From an uncultured Phascolarctobacterium sp. (lineage in GTDB: Bacteria > Bacillota > Negativicutes > Acidaminococcales > Acidaminococcaceae): DNA of 64,000 bases. Location of the stretch: contig UQXH01000002.1 of the NCBI GenBank assembly GCA_900545025.1, forward strand, positions 62,001-126,000. The letters run 5' to 3'. The position numbers and the translations under genes are program-made. The notes beneath the pieces were generated by a model, which did no database searches, was not told where the DNA came from, and was given only the letters and a program-made list of their open reading frames with translations. Below are positions 42,855-52,566 of this stretch, piece after piece; position 1 is the first letter of the stretch, and every line of letters starts with the position of its first letter.

Positions 42855-43814
42855 TTATTTGTTAAAAAGCGGCATGCTCGCCTTGCCTGCCGGCAGAGCC
42901 AAGCCGATAATCTCTGTTATATTACGTACATTATGACGGTCAAGATATGCCAGCATCCCATGCGCAATGGTTTCTGCAATATCAGGCTGCACAAAATTAG
43001 CCGTACCCACAGCTACTGCACTGGCACCAGCCAGCATAAATTCAATAGCATCTTCGGCATTCATAATGCCGCCCATACCGATAATAGGCACGCTTACTGC
43101 CTGAGCAACCTGATAGCACATACGCACAGCGACAGGCTTTACTGCCGGACCGCTCAAGCCACCGATAACATTGCCTAAAACAGGACGCTGACGTTCTATA
43201 TCAATCTTAGTGCCAATAAGGGTATTGATAAGAGAAATAGCATCCGTACCTGCAGCTTCTGCCGCTTTTGCCATTGCTACAATATCGGTAACATTAGGTG
43301 ATAATTTGGTAATAACCATCTTAGAAGTATTTTTCTTTACCTGCTGTATTACCTCTGCCGCAGCTTCCGGGCAAGTTCCGAAGACAATACCGCCCTCTTT
43401 GACATTAGGACAGGAAATATTGATTTCCAGCGCATCTACACCATCTACATCCAGTTTTTTGGCAACCTCGCCGTATTCTTCCGGAGAATGACCGTAAATG
43501 TTGACAATTACCGGTACATCATACTGGCGCAGTTTAGGCAAGGTCTGTTCCAGAAAATAATCGCTGCCGGGATTTTCCAAGCCAATGCAGTTAAGCATCC
43601 CAGACGGAGTTTCCACAGCGCGCTGGCCTTTATTACCAGCAGCAGGCAAAAGCGACGTACCTTTTACGGTAACGGCGCCGACTTTTTCCAGATCAAGGAA
43701 ATCACAGAATTCCAGGCCAAAGCCAAATGTTCCTGACCCGGTAGTAACAGGAGTCTGCATTTTCAGTCCGGCAATATCCACTGCCAGTCTGCCTTCATAT
43801 AAAGACTTTACCAT
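42855..43814 (-). CDS. pyrD: Dihydroorotate dehydrogenase catalytic subunit (class 1B)
   Basis: A 319-residue FMN enzyme. TPVTTGSGTFGFG near the start, NISCPNVKEGG with the active-site Cys about residue 133, and IIGMGGIMNAEDAIEFMLAGASAVAVGTANF near 247-280 (shortened). Class 1B is indicated by the overlapping pyrK. Confidence 0.95.
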   Translation of the reverse strand: MVKSLYEGRLAVDIAGLKMQTPVTTGSGTFGFGLEFCDFLDLEKVGAVTVKGTSLLPAAGNKGQRAVETPSGMLNCIGLENPGSDYFLEQTLPKLRQYDVPVIVNIYGHSPEEYGEVAKKLDVDGVDALEINISCPNVKEGGIVFGTCPEAAAEVIQQVKKNTSKMVITKLSPNVTDIVAMAKAAEAAGTDAISLINTLIGTKIDIERQRPVLGNVIGGLSGPAVKPVAVRMCYQVAQAVSVPIIGMGGIMNAEDAIEFMLAGASAVAVGTANFVQPDIAETIAHGMLAYLDRHNVRNITEIIGLALPAGKASMPLFNK

Positions 43815-44575
43815 TCCGTTACCTCCTCTGCCCAGAACACCGGTCCGTCAGTACATACCTTCATACGTCTGCCGATACCGCCGCAGGCGCAGGAAAGACA
43901 GGCCCCTAAACCACAGGCCATATATTTTTCCAGTGAAACCTGACATTTTACGCCTGCCTTGAGGCAAGCTTCTGCAACAGCCTTCATCATGGGTACAGGC
44001 CCGCAGACATAGACGCAGTCATAACCATTCTTCTGCAACAGCTCCGGCAGCAATGCCATAACCGTACCTTTCGTACCTTCACTGCCATCATCAGTCGTAA
44101 CAAAGATTTCAGAGCACAGACTGTCGTACAGACAAGCCCAGAAGACTTCTTCTTTACTGCGTCCTCCCATCAACAAATCTGTTTTGCCCGCACCAAAGCC
44201 TGCCGCTAAAAACAGCAGCGGCGCAAGGCCAAGACCACCGCCTACCAGCAATGATTTTTTGGCACTCATATCAAAACCATGACCTAAAGGTCCGACTATA
44301 CTGAGCTTATCGCCGGTACATACATCAGCAAGGATATGTGTCCCTTCTCCAATGATTCTGTAAATCATGGTGAAAGTACCGTTCTTTTTGTTGACTCCGG
44401 CTACGCCGAACGGACGGCGCAGCAGCGGAGCAGTATTTTTGCACACCTGTACATTGACAAACTGTCCGGGAACAGCCTGCTCAGCAATTTCAGGTGCATA
44501 AACTTCAATCATTTTAATAGTACTGTTCAGTACTTTTTGTCCAATCACTTTTGCTTCAGCAATTGTTTTTGGCAT
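43808..44575 (-). CDS. pyrK: Dihydroorotate dehydrogenase electron transfer subunit
   Basis: A 255-residue FAD/[2Fe-2S] protein that carries electrons from PyrD to NAD+. FAD-binding RRPFGVAGVN about 54-63, NAD-binding LLVGGGLGLAPLLFLA and the C-terminal cluster ligands CGLGACLSCAC with a fourth Cys in KVCTDGPVF. I choose the ATG at 44573-44575 (MPKTIAEAKVIG); the longer frame overlaps carB. Stop overlaps the pyrD start by seven bases. Confidence 0.95.
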   Translation of the reverse strand: MPKTIAEAKVIGQKVLNSTIKMIEVYAPEIAEQAVPGQFVNVQVCKNTAPLLRRPFGVAGVNKKNGTFTMIYRIIGEGTHILADVCTGDKLSIVGPLGHGFDMSAKKSLLVGGGLGLAPLLFLAAGFGAGKTDLLMGGRSKEEVFWACLYDSLCSEIFVTTDDGSEGTKGTVMALLPELLQKNGYDCVYVCGPVPMMKAVAEACLKAGVKCQVSLEKYMACGLGACLSCACGGIGRRMKVCTDGPVFWAEEVTEW

Positions 44576-44577
44576 GT

Positions 44578-47500
44578 TTAGTCCTCCCAAGCCAGATCCT
44601 GCAATGCAACGATACTGATAACACGACGGCGGCGCATTGCACTCATAACGTGCTGCAGCTCACGCGCCGTATCCAGAGAAGTCAGGCAGGCAATAGCATG
44701 TTCAACGGTAGAACGTCTGATTTTGAAGCCGTCACGTTCAGCATCACGGCCATGGTTGGTAGTATTGATTACCATACTGATATGGCCTTCTTTGATATCG
44801 TCGAGGATATTGGGACTGCCTTCGCTTACCTTGGTTGCAACACGTACTTCGATGTCGTGATTTTTCAGATATTCAGCAGTACCGCCGGTAGCAGTTACTT
44901 TATAACCAAGCTCCTCAAAACCTTTAGCAATTTCTGCAGCTTCTTCTTTATCCATGTCGGCAACAGTAATCAGGATGGAACCTTCGTGAGGTACATTAAT
45001 GCCGGATGCAATGCAAGCCTTGTACAGAGCGCGGCTATATTGATAATCCACAGCCATAACTTCACCGGTAGATTTCATTTCCGGCCCTAAGGTTATATCT
45101 ACATTGCTCATCTTATTGAAGGAGAATACAGGCGCTTTAACCGCATAGTAATCCGGGAACAATTTCAGACCAGCTCTGTAGCCCTGTTCTTTCAGGCTGC
45201 AGCCCATAGCTGCCTTAGTAGCAACATTTACCATAGGCACGCCGGTTACTTTGCTCAGGAACGGTACTGTTCTGGAAGAACGCGGGTTTACTTCGATAAC
45301 ATAGACATGATCATTACGGACAATGTACTGGATATTGATCATACCTTTTACTTCCAGACCTAATGCCATCTTGTTGGTATAGTTGATAATGGTCCTGATA
45401 ACGGACTCGGAGAGACTGCGCGGCGGATATACAGCAATAGAGTCGCCGGAGTGAACGCCGGCTCTTTCTACGTGCTCCATAATACCGGGGATGAGTACTT
45501 CTTTGCCGTCACAGATGGCATCAACCTCAACTTCAGTACCCTGCAGATAATGGTCAACCAGTACCGGATGTTCTTTGGAGGCTTTAACAGCGCTGGACAT
45601 ATAATGTTTCAGTTCTTCATCGTTGTAGACGATTTCCATAGCACGGCCGCCTAATACATAGGAAGGACGTACCATGACAGGATAACCTACATCAGCCGCA
45701 GCTTTCAGCGCACCTTCGGTATCAAATACAGTGTGTCCTTTCGGACGGGGAATCTCACAGTCCGTCAGCAGCTGTTCAAAACGTTCACGGTCTTCGGCAC
45801 GGTCAATACTGTCCACGCTGCTGCCAAGAATCTTAACGCCGGCTTTATCCAGCGGACCAGCCAGATTGATGGCAGTTTGACCGCCAAATTGTACGATAAC
45901 ACCTTCCGGCTGCTCTTTATCGATTACGTTCAGAACATCTTCCAAGGTCAGAGGTTCAAAATACAGTTTATCGGAAATATCAAAGTCGGTGGAAACAGTT
46001 TCAGGGTTGTTGTTGATGATGATGGTTTCATAGCCCAGTTCTTTCAGAGCCCATACAGAATGCACGGAGCAGTAGTCGAATTCTACGCCCTGCCCGATAC
46101 GGATAGGACCGGAACCAAGTACTACGACTTTTTTCTTATCGCTTACTGCAACTTCATCTTCAGTTGCATAAGTAGAATAGTAGTACGGGGTTTCTGCTTC
46201 AAATTCAGCAGCGCAGGTATCAACCATTTTATAAGTCGGTAAAATGCCGTTAGCTTTACGCATTTCACGGATTTCCATCATGGTCTTGCCTACATAACCG
46301 CCGATAACGCTGTCGGCAAAGCCCATCTTCTTAGCTTTCAAAAGCAGGCTGGGCGTCAGCGGATGAGTTTGCAGCGCTTTTTCCATTTTTACGATATTAT
46401 TGATTTTATACAGGAACCATCTATCCATCTTAGTAATATCGTAAATATAATCAATGGTTACGCCACGACGCAAAGCTTCAGTGATAACAAAGATTCTTTC
46501 GTCATCAATCAGGCGGATACGGTCTTTGATTTCTTCATCGCTCAAAGCTTTCAGCTCAGGCATTTCCAGATGGGTCAGACCGATTTCCAGAGAACGGATA
46601 GCTTTCAGCATGGAAGCTTCAAAGCTGCGTTCAATAGCCATTACTTCGCCGGTGGCCTTCATCTGGGTACCCAGGGTACGGTCAGCAGTTACAAATTTAT
46701 CGAAAGGCCAACGCGGGAATTTCAGTACGATATAGTCGATAGTAGGCTCAAAGCAGGCTTTGGTCTTCTTGGTTACAGCATTTTCAATCTCATCCAGGTT
46801 ATAACCAACAGCAATCTTGGTAGTTACCTTGGCGATAGGATAACCGGTAGCCTTAGACGCCAGCGCAGAGCTGCGGCTTACACGGGGGTTAACTTCGATA
46901 ACATAATAATTTTCGGAGAACGGATCAAGCGCCAGCTGAACATTGCAGCCGCCGCATACGCCCAGTTCACGAACGATGTCGATAGATGCCTGGCGCAGCA
47001 TGTGCACTTCTTTATCGTTCAGAGTCTGTGCCGGTGCAACTACGATGGAATCGCCGGTATGCACGCCGACCGGGTCAACGTTTTCCATGGAGCAGACAGT
47101 GATGCAGTTGTCAGCAGCGTCACGGATAACTTCAAACTCGATTTCTTTCCAGCCGGCAATGCTGCGTTCAATCAAACATTGGCTAATGGGGCTGTAGCCC
47201 AAGCCTTTTTGTACAATATCAATCAGTTCTTCTTCGTCATTGGCAATACCGCCGCCGGTACCGCCCAAAGTATATGCAGGGCGCACAATCAGAGGATAAC
47301 CAATCTTCTTGCCGAATTCACAGGCAGCCATAACAGTTTCAACAATGGTACTTTCAGGAATCGGCTGATTGATTTTTTCCATTGTTTCTTTAAAGAGCTC
47401 ACGGTCTTCGCCGCGTTTAATACTGATAATCTGAGTACCCAGCAGCTTAACATTGTATTCGCTCAGGATGCCTTTTTCATCCAGAGCCATAGCAAGGTTC

Positions 47501-47787
47501 AGACCAACCTGACCGCCCAGAGTAGCCAGCAGGGAGTCAGGACGTTCACGCTTAATAACGCTTTCCAGGAATTCCACATTGATAGGCTCAACATAAACAC
47601 GGTCGGCGATATTAACGTCGGTCATAATGGTTGCCGGATTACTGTTTACCAGGACAACCTCCAAACCTTCTTCTTTCAGGGCACGGCAGGCTTGAGTACC
47701 TGCATAGTCAAATTCGGCAGCCTGTCCGATAATAATAGGACCAGAGCCGATAACAAGGACTTTCTTTATATTTTTAAGTTTCGGCAT
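44578..47787 (-). CDS. carB: Carbamoyl-phosphate synthase large subunit
   Basis: A 1069-residue enzyme making carbamoyl phosphate. Two tandem halves: the first begins KVLVIGSGPIIIGQAAEFDYAGTQACRALKE (shortened) and the second about residue 550 VVVLGSGPIRIGQGVEFDYCSVH, each with an ATP-grasp fold. The C-terminal MGS-like regulatory domain (about 930-1069) has the VATKVSEGSPNILDDI region. Length is normal. It is in the pyr operon between carA and pyrK. Confidence 0.98.
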   Translation of the reverse strand: MPKLKNIKKVLVIGSGPIIIGQAAEFDYAGTQACRALKEEGLEVVLVNSNPATIMTDVNIADRVYVEPINVEFLESVIKRERPDSLLATLGGQVGLNLAMALDEKGILSEYNVKLLGTQIISIKRGEDRELFKETMEKINQPIPESTIVETVMAACEFGKKIGYPLIVRPAYTLGGTGGGIANDEEELIDIVQKGLGYSPISQCLIERSIAGWKEIEFEVIRDAADNCITVCSMENVDPVGVHTGDSIVVAPAQTLNDKEVHMLRQASIDIVRELGVCGGCNVQLALDPFSENYYVIEVNPRVSRSSALASKATGYPIAKVTTKIAVGYNLDEIENAVTKKTKACFEPTIDYIVLKFPRWPFDKFVTADRTLGTQMKATGEVMAIERSFEASMLKAIRSLEIGLTHLEMPELKALSDEEIKDRIRLIDDERIFVITEALRRGVTIDYIYDITKMDRWFLYKINNIVKMEKALQTHPLTPSLLLKAKKMGFADSVIGGYVGKTMMEIREMRKANGILPTYKMVDTCAAEFEAETPYYYSTYATEDEVAVSDKKKVVVLGSGPIRIGQGVEFDYCSVHSVWALKELGYETIIINNNPETVSTDFDISDKLYFEPLTLEDVLNVIDKEQPEGVIVQFGGQTAINLAGPLDKAGVKILGSSVDSIDRAEDRERFEQLLTDCEIPRPKGHTVFDTEGALKAAADVGYPVMVRPSYVLGGRAMEIVYNDEELKHYMSSAVKASKEHPVLVDHYLQGTEVEVDAICDGKEVLIPGIMEHVERAGVHSGDSIAVYPPRSLSESVIRTIINYTNKMALGLEVKGMINIQYIVRNDHVYVIEVNPRSSRTVPFLSKVTGVPMVNVATKAAMGCSLKEQGYRAGLKLFPDYYAVKAPVFSFNKMSNVDITLGPEMKSTGEVMAVDYQYSRALYKACIASGINVPHEGSILITVADMDKEEAAEIAKGFEELGYKVTATGGTAEYLKNHDIEVRVATKVSEGSPNILDDIKEGHISMVINTTNHGRDAERDGFKIRRSTVEHAIACLTSLDTARELQHVMSAMRRRRVISIVALQDLAWED

Positions 47788-47789
47788 GC

Positions 47790-48866
47790 TTAACGACCCT
47801 CCATCATATCAATAAAACGTATAAATAAAGCTTCGTGACCGCCAGGGCCGGGACAAGCTTCCGGGTGATACTGTACAGCAAAAGAAGGATGGTCGCCGTA
47901 TTCCAGCCCCTCAATAGTACCGTCATTCATGGAAATATGGGAAATCTTAATATTTTTGCCTTTCAGGGATTTTTCATCTACAGCATAACCATGATTTTGA
48001 GAAGAGATAACGATTTTACCGGTGCTTAAGTCTTTAACCGGCTGATTAACGCCGCGATGACCGAATTTCATCTTGTAGGTATCAGCGCCGTTAGCCAAAG
48101 CCAGGATTTGATGACCCATACAGATACCGAAAATAGGTTTCTTGCCCATCAGTTTCTGTACATTGGCAATGATTTCCGGTACATCCTTGGGATCTCCAGG
48201 GCCATTGGACAGGAAGATACCGTCAGGATTTACCGCCAGCACCGCTTCAGCCGGAGTGTAAGCCGGAAAAACGGTCAGACGGCAGTCGAAGCATTGCAGA
48301 TAATTGAGGATATTTTGTTTGATACCGAAATCCAGCACTGCTACATGATATTTACCATTGCCCAAAGTATAAACCTCTTTAGTGGTAACCTGGGCAATCT
48401 GGTCATGTACGTCAGGAGTTGCCAGGAGAGCATCGATTTCTTCCTGAGAGGTTTCTGCCGGAACGATGACGCCTTTCAAGACACCGTATTCACGAATTTT
48501 TCTGGTGATAGCACGAGTGTCAACACCTACCAGTGCAGGCACATCCTGTTTATCCAGGAACGCTTCCAGCGTTTCTTCACTGCGCCAGTTGCTGGGATAG
48601 TCGCACATCTCACCAATGACAAAACCTTGAAAATAAGATTTCTTGCCTTGATTGAACATAGGATTGATACCATAGTTCCCAATCAGCGGATAAGTCATAA
48701 CAACAATTTGTCCGCAGAAGGAAGGGTCGGTAAGAGTTTCCTGGTAACCGCTCATACCGGTGGTGAATACTACTTCACCTACAGCATTGCGTTTACCGTA
48801 CAATTCGCCTTCGTAAACGCTGCCATCTTTTAATACTAATTTGCCTTTTCTTACTATTTTGTGCAT
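47790..48866 (-). CDS. carA: Carbamoyl-phosphate synthase small subunit
   Basis: A 358-residue glutamine amidotransferase. GDPKDVPEIIANVQ, the nucleophile in PIFGICMGHQILALA (Cys about 245), and the catalytic His/Glu in FAVQYHPEACPGP. The N-terminal half has the CPSase-binding domain. It delivers ammonia from glutamine to CarB. Its start overlaps pyrC by 13 bases. Confidence 0.97.
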   Translation of the reverse strand: MHKIVRKGKLVLKDGSVYEGELYGKRNAVGEVVFTTGMSGYQETLTDPSFCGQIVVMTYPLIGNYGINPMFNQGKKSYFQGFVIGEMCDYPSNWRSEETLEAFLDKQDVPALVGVDTRAITRKIREYGVLKGVIVPAETSQEEIDALLATPDVHDQIAQVTTKEVYTLGNGKYHVAVLDFGIKQNILNYLQCFDCRLTVFPAYTPAEAVLAVNPDGIFLSNGPGDPKDVPEIIANVQKLMGKKPIFGICMGHQILALANGADTYKMKFGHRGVNQPVKDLSTGKIVISSQNHGYAVDEKSLKGKNIKISHISMNDGTIEGLEYGDHPSFAVQYHPEACPGPGGHEALFIRFIDMMEGR

Positions 48867-50146
48867 ACTACACCATCTCTCATTACAAAATTGCCTGCCA
48901 GCATGGTAGCAACGGCTTTACCCTTGCAGTGCTTGCCTTCATAAGGAGTAGCTTTACCGCGGGTATAGAATTTGGAGCTGTCAACAGTCCATTCTTTATT
49001 CAGATCCATAATCGTGATATCTGCTACAGAACCTTCTTTCAAAGTGCCGCCTTTTAATTCAAACAGCTTGGCAGGTTCGCAACTCATCTTGCTGATTATG
49101 GTATTTAAATCAAATACATTGGTATGATAAAGGTCTGTCAGCATAACGCCCAGAGAGGTTTCCAACCCGCAGAAACCGCAGGGAGCATATCTGAATTCCA
49201 CATCTTTTTCTTCCGGCGCATGAGGAGCATGGTCGGTAACGATAGCATCCACAGTACCATCCAGTACAGCAGCACGCATCGCTTCCACGTGATCCCAGCT
49301 GCGCAGCGGCGGAGATACGCGGGTAGCGGAGCTGTAACCTGCGCATGCTTCATCAGTCAGAGTCAGATGGTGTACAGTTACTTCACTGGTAACATTTACG
49401 CCTTTTTTCTTAGCCTGACGGATAATGTCGATTGCACCTTTACTTGCTACATGAGCAATATGCACATGTGCACCGGTATATTCAGCAATCAGACAATCAC
49501 GGGCAACAGCAATATCTTCAGAGATGGCCGGTACACCGGGTACGCCGATACGTGCTGAAACTGCACCTTCATGCATATAACCTTCAGCTGCAAGCTCAGG
49601 GTCGATAGCATGGCAGATTAGAGTTTTATCAAAAGCGGTAACATATTTTGCCGCTAACATGAACAATCTGGAGCTTTTTACATAATGTCCGTCATCAGAA
49701 AAAGCCATTGCGCCTTTTTCAGCCATATCGCCAAGCTCAGCCAGTTCTTCACCTTTTTCGCCTTTGCTGATAGCGCCGATTACTTCTACATTGGCATAGC
49801 TTTCTTCAGCAGCACGCTGTTTGATACCGGAAACGATGATGGAATTATCAATTACCGGTTTAGTATTGGGCATGCAGGCAACAGTTGTAACACCGCCGGC
49901 AGCAGCAGCCTTAGTACCGCTGATAATATCTTCTTTAGCTTCCAGACCGGGCTCACGCATGTGAGTATGCAGGTCGATCAAGCCAGGAGTTACTACCAGG
50001 CCGGTAGCGTCGTATACTTCATCAGCCTCGACAGCCAGACTGCTGCCTAAAGCGCTTATTTTACCGTCCTCAACAAGGACATCCATTACAGCATCGAGAT
50101 TTTGGCTGGGGTCTACAACCCTGCCGTTTTTAATCAATGTTTTCAA
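48854..50146 (-). CDS. pyrC: Dihydroorotase
   Basis: A 430-residue dihydroorotase of the class I type. Metal site DLHTHMREPG near residue 60, FSDDGHYV, ICHAIDPELAAEG, HIAHVASKGAIDII, and the active-site Asp in IVTDHAPHAPEEKD. The start is a TTG with AGGGGG eight bases upstream, overlapping pyrB by 17 bases, so it is probably translated by coupling. Confidence 0.96.
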   Translation of the reverse strand: MKTLIKNGRVVDPSQNLDAVMDVLVEDGKISALGSSLAVEADEVYDATGLVVTPGLIDLHTHMREPGLEAKEDIISGTKAAAAGGVTTVACMPNTKPVIDNSIIVSGIKQRAAEESYANVEVIGAISKGEKGEELAELGDMAEKGAMAFSDDGHYVKSSRLFMLAAKYVTAFDKTLICHAIDPELAAEGYMHEGAVSARIGVPGVPAISEDIAVARDCLIAEYTGAHVHIAHVASKGAIDIIRQAKKKGVNVTSEVTVHHLTLTDEACAGYSSATRVSPPLRSWDHVEAMRAAVLDGTVDAIVTDHAPHAPEEKDVEFRYAPCGFCGLETSLGVMLTDLYHTNVFDLNTIISKMSCEPAKLFELKGGTLKEGSVADITIMDLNKEWTVDSSKFYTRGKATPYEGKHCKGKAVATMLAGNFVMRDGVVCTK

Positions 50147-51086
50147 TGTGTTTACCCCCTGTCAAAGTCAAGAATAAGAGCGCCATACGAACAGCTACGC
50201 CGTTTTGTACTTCAGTACGGATAGCAGCGTTGTCGCAGTAGCCTACTTCCCAGGAAATTTCCAAGCCACGGTTCATCGGGCCAGGATGCAGGACAGTTAC
50301 GTCCGGCTTAGCCAGCTGCAGGCGTTTTTCGTTGATACCGAAGATACGGGCATATTCGCGAGGAGACGGGAACAGGCCTTTTTTCTGACGTTCCAGCTGA
50401 ATACGCAGAATGTCAACAACGTCTGCGCCTTCAATAGCTTCTTCAACACGTTTATGGACGGTTACTCCCAGAGCTTCAATATCATGGGGCAATAATGTCA
50501 TAGGTCCTGCTACATGCACGTCAGCGCCAAGCTTTGTCCAGGCAGCAATATTAGTACGAGCTACACGACTGTACAGTACGTCGCCAATGATAGCCATTTT
50601 CAAGCCTTTAATATCCTTGCCCTGTTCACGGATGGTGAAGAGGTCTAAAAGCCCTTGAGAAGGATGGGCATGAGCGCCGTCACCTGCATTGATGATAACA
50701 GGATCGGCAACATTAGCCGCAAAAGCAGCCGCACCTTCGATAGGATGGCGCATAACGATAGCGTCGCAGGCCATGGACTGCACGGTCAGGATGGTATCGC
50801 GCAGGCATTCGCCTTTTACTACGCTGGAGGATGAGGTAGTGATGTTTACCACATCAGCGCCAAGGTATTTGCCTGCCAGTTCAAAGGAAGTTCTGGTTCT
50901 GGTGCTGGGCTCATAAAAAAGATTGATAATGGACTTGCCTCTTAAAGAAGGAACCTTTTTTATATCCCTCTTCATAATTTTTTTCATTTCGCCAGCTGTT
51001 TTCAACACAAGCTCAATTTCTTCAACACTGAGACTTTCCAGGTCGAGTATATCTCTGCCGCCGAGAGATACATTTGCTTTAGCCAT
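50130..51086 (-). CDS. pyrB: Aspartate carbamoyltransferase catalytic subunit
   Basis: A 318-residue ATCase. Carbamoyl-phosphate binding FYEPSTRTRTSFE near residue 55, SSSSVVKGE, MRHPIEGAA and LHPGPMNRGLEIS. There is no pyrI regulatory gene. It is the first gene of the operon; the ribosome-binding site is AGGAGG. Confidence 0.97.
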   Translation of the reverse strand: MAKANVSLGGRDILDLESLSVEEIELVLKTAGEMKKIMKRDIKKVPSLRGKSIINLFYEPSTRTRTSFELAGKYLGADVVNITTSSSSVVKGECLRDTILTVQSMACDAIVMRHPIEGAAAFAANVADPVIINAGDGAHAHPSQGLLDLFTIREQGKDIKGLKMAIIGDVLYSRVARTNIAAWTKLGADVHVAGPMTLLPHDIEALGVTVHKRVEEAIEGADVVDILRIQLERQKKGLFPSPREYARIFGINEKRLQLAKPDVTVLHPGPMNRGLEISWEVGYCDNAAIRTEVQNGVAVRMALLFLTLTGGKHIENID

Positions 51087-51113
51087 TAGCTTAACCTCCT
51101 GTATTTATGTAAT

Positions 51114-51150
51114 AAAAAAGCCTTCTTGTCCCTTGAGGATGCAAGAAGGC
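51114..51150 (-). terminator. pyr leader attenuator terminator
   Basis: On the minus strand GCCTTCTTG/CAAGAAGGC (51142-51150 with 51120-51128), 13-base loop, then six T residues. It lies between the PyrR site and pyrB. Confidence 0.88.
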
Positions 51151-51174
51151 CGTTAGAGCATTTCTAAAAGTCTA

Positions 51175-51204
51175 CCTTGAAGTCTCACGGGACCAATTTA
51201 AAGG
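51175..51204 (-). promoter_or_regulatory. PyrR-binding hairpin in pyr leader
   Basis: Minus-strand RNA reads TTGGTCCCGTGAGACTTCAAGG, paired as CCUU...AAGG with GGUC/GACU around a CCGUGA loop. This fits the PyrR recognition hairpin (UCC-x-G-x-GAG...). With UMP bound, PyrR stabilises it and lets the downstream terminator form. Confidence 0.8.
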
Positions 51205-51222
51205 TACAAATTTGATATTTAT

Positions 51223-51251
51223 ATTGTACAACACTCATATAGAAACGTCAA
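51223..51251 (-). promoter_or_regulatory. Sigma-A promoter for the pyr operon
   Basis: Minus strand TTGACG (51246-51251), 17-bp spacer, TACAAT (51223-51228). It is followed by the PyrR attenuator. Confidence 0.85.
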
Positions 51252-51415
51252 ATTTTTATGCAGTTATTTTTACATCAAAAAGCGATATTTTACAGGAATT
51301 TTCGTTTAGCAGCACGCTGTAAGATTATCCTGCTCAAGCTGTGCAAAGCAGCTTGAAATATAGTATAATTATTACTCACAGAACTTTACTTACACAAGCC
51401 ATCAAGGAGATAAAT

Positions 51416-52519
51416 ATGCGTAATCATGTCATAGATAATCTGCGCGGCATCTGTATGCTGGGGGTAATCGCCATCCATATCGGCTCACTGGCCCTGCCAG
51501 CCGGCAATTTTCCGCTTTACGTCCTGCTGGAGGTTTTATCCCGCTACAGCGTGCCTTCTTTTTTCTTTATTTCCGGTTACGGACTATTCTGTCAGTTAAA
51601 GCAGCCTGATTCTTACCTTAATTTTATCAAAAAAAGGTTTCTCAGCGTTGGTGTACCTTATATCAGCTGGTCACTGCTGTATCTTTTTTATTTCTGGCTT
51701 ATCCTGCCGCTAGGCTATGTCAGCTGGAATCCGCTGCATGTAGGCTTTACACTTTTCTTCGGTCTCGGCTGCTATCATCTGTATTTCATGGTCATCCTGC
51801 TCTGGTTCTACCTCAGTTTCCCGCTCTGGAAAAACCTGCTGCTGTACATTAACCGTTTCAATGTCAAAATAGGCCTGTTCCTTTTATTTGTCTTCCAGCT
51901 GCTGTTCAATTATTGGACTACTCATCCCGGCATCGACACCAGCACCTGGAATGTTCTGTGGCAGAACTTTTTCCTCTATCGGCTCAACTACTTGCCGCTC
52001 CATTATTTGTTCATCTTTATCTGCGGCGGCTTTACCGCCCTTTACCAGCAGCAATTTTTAGGCTGGCTGCAGCAGCATACCAAAACAGTTGTAGCCTTTT
52101 ACCTTGCTTCTATCGTCTATATCGTCGGCAGCAGCATACATTCTTTTTATTACTGCGGCTACAGCCTGTTAGACCTGGCCAACACCTACCATCAGCTCAG
52201 TCCGCAGGGTCTGGTTTATACTGCGGCGTCATTGGTATTTTTCTGTACTTTCCTGCCTAAGATTAAACCAGGTACAAAAAGCTATTATCTTCTCGACCTG
52301 CTGTCAGCAAACTCCCTGTTTATCTATCTCATCCATCCACTCATCTTAGACTGGCTGAGCAGCTTTTATAATCATTACGGCATCGTTATGACCGTCAAAA
52401 AAGTATGCGCTTCTTATGTCCTTTTGGTAATATTCTCTCTTATTGCCAGCATATTGCTTACAAAACTCTTAATACATTTTCCATTGGCAGCAAAATTACT
52501 GGCTGGCAAAAAACGCTGA
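51416..52519 (+). CDS. Acyltransferase family 3 membrane protein
   Basis: A 367-residue protein with about ten membrane helices. HVIDNLRGICMLGVIAIHIGS at the start includes the conserved His/Arg of the OafA/YrhL family, followed by FFISGYGL. These enzymes O-acetylate cell-surface polysaccharides or other substrates; no such gene is adjacent, so the substrate is unknown. I use the ATG at 51416 with AAGGAG upstream. A TATAAT at 51364-51369 lies 47 bases before the start but lacks a good -35. Confidence 0.78.
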   Translation: MRNHVIDNLRGICMLGVIAIHIGSLALPAGNFPLYVLLEVLSRYSVPSFFFISGYGLFCQLKQPDSYLNFIKKRFLSVGVPYISWSLLYLFYFWLILPLGYVSWNPLHVGFTLFFGLGCYHLYFMVILLWFYLSFPLWKNLLLYINRFNVKIGLFLLFVFQLLFNYWTTHPGIDTSTWNVLWQNFFLYRLNYLPLHYLFIFICGGFTALYQQQFLGWLQQHTKTVVAFYLASIVYIVGSSIHSFYYCGYSLLDLANTYHQLSPQGLVYTAASLVFFCTFLPKIKPGTKSYYLLDLLSANSLFIYLIHPLILDWLSSFYNHYGIVMTVKKVCASYVLLVIFSLIASILLTKLLIHFPLAAKLLAGKKR

Positions 52520-52531
52520 TATGTATAACGA

Positions 52532-52566
52532 CAAAAAGCGAAGGAAACTATTTGTTTCCTTCGCTT
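52532..52566. terminator. Bidirectional terminator, acyltransferase / bioY operon
   Basis: Fifteen-base arms (52532-52546 and 52552-52566) around TATTT. It serves the convergent acyltransferase and acyl-adenylating genes. Confidence 0.92.

Noticed and set aside
46363..47793. A 476-residue open frame antisense to carB
   Set aside because: It mirrors carB in the opposite frame, has low-complexity Phe-, Asn- and Ile-rich composition and no ribosome-binding site; carB itself is unambiguous.
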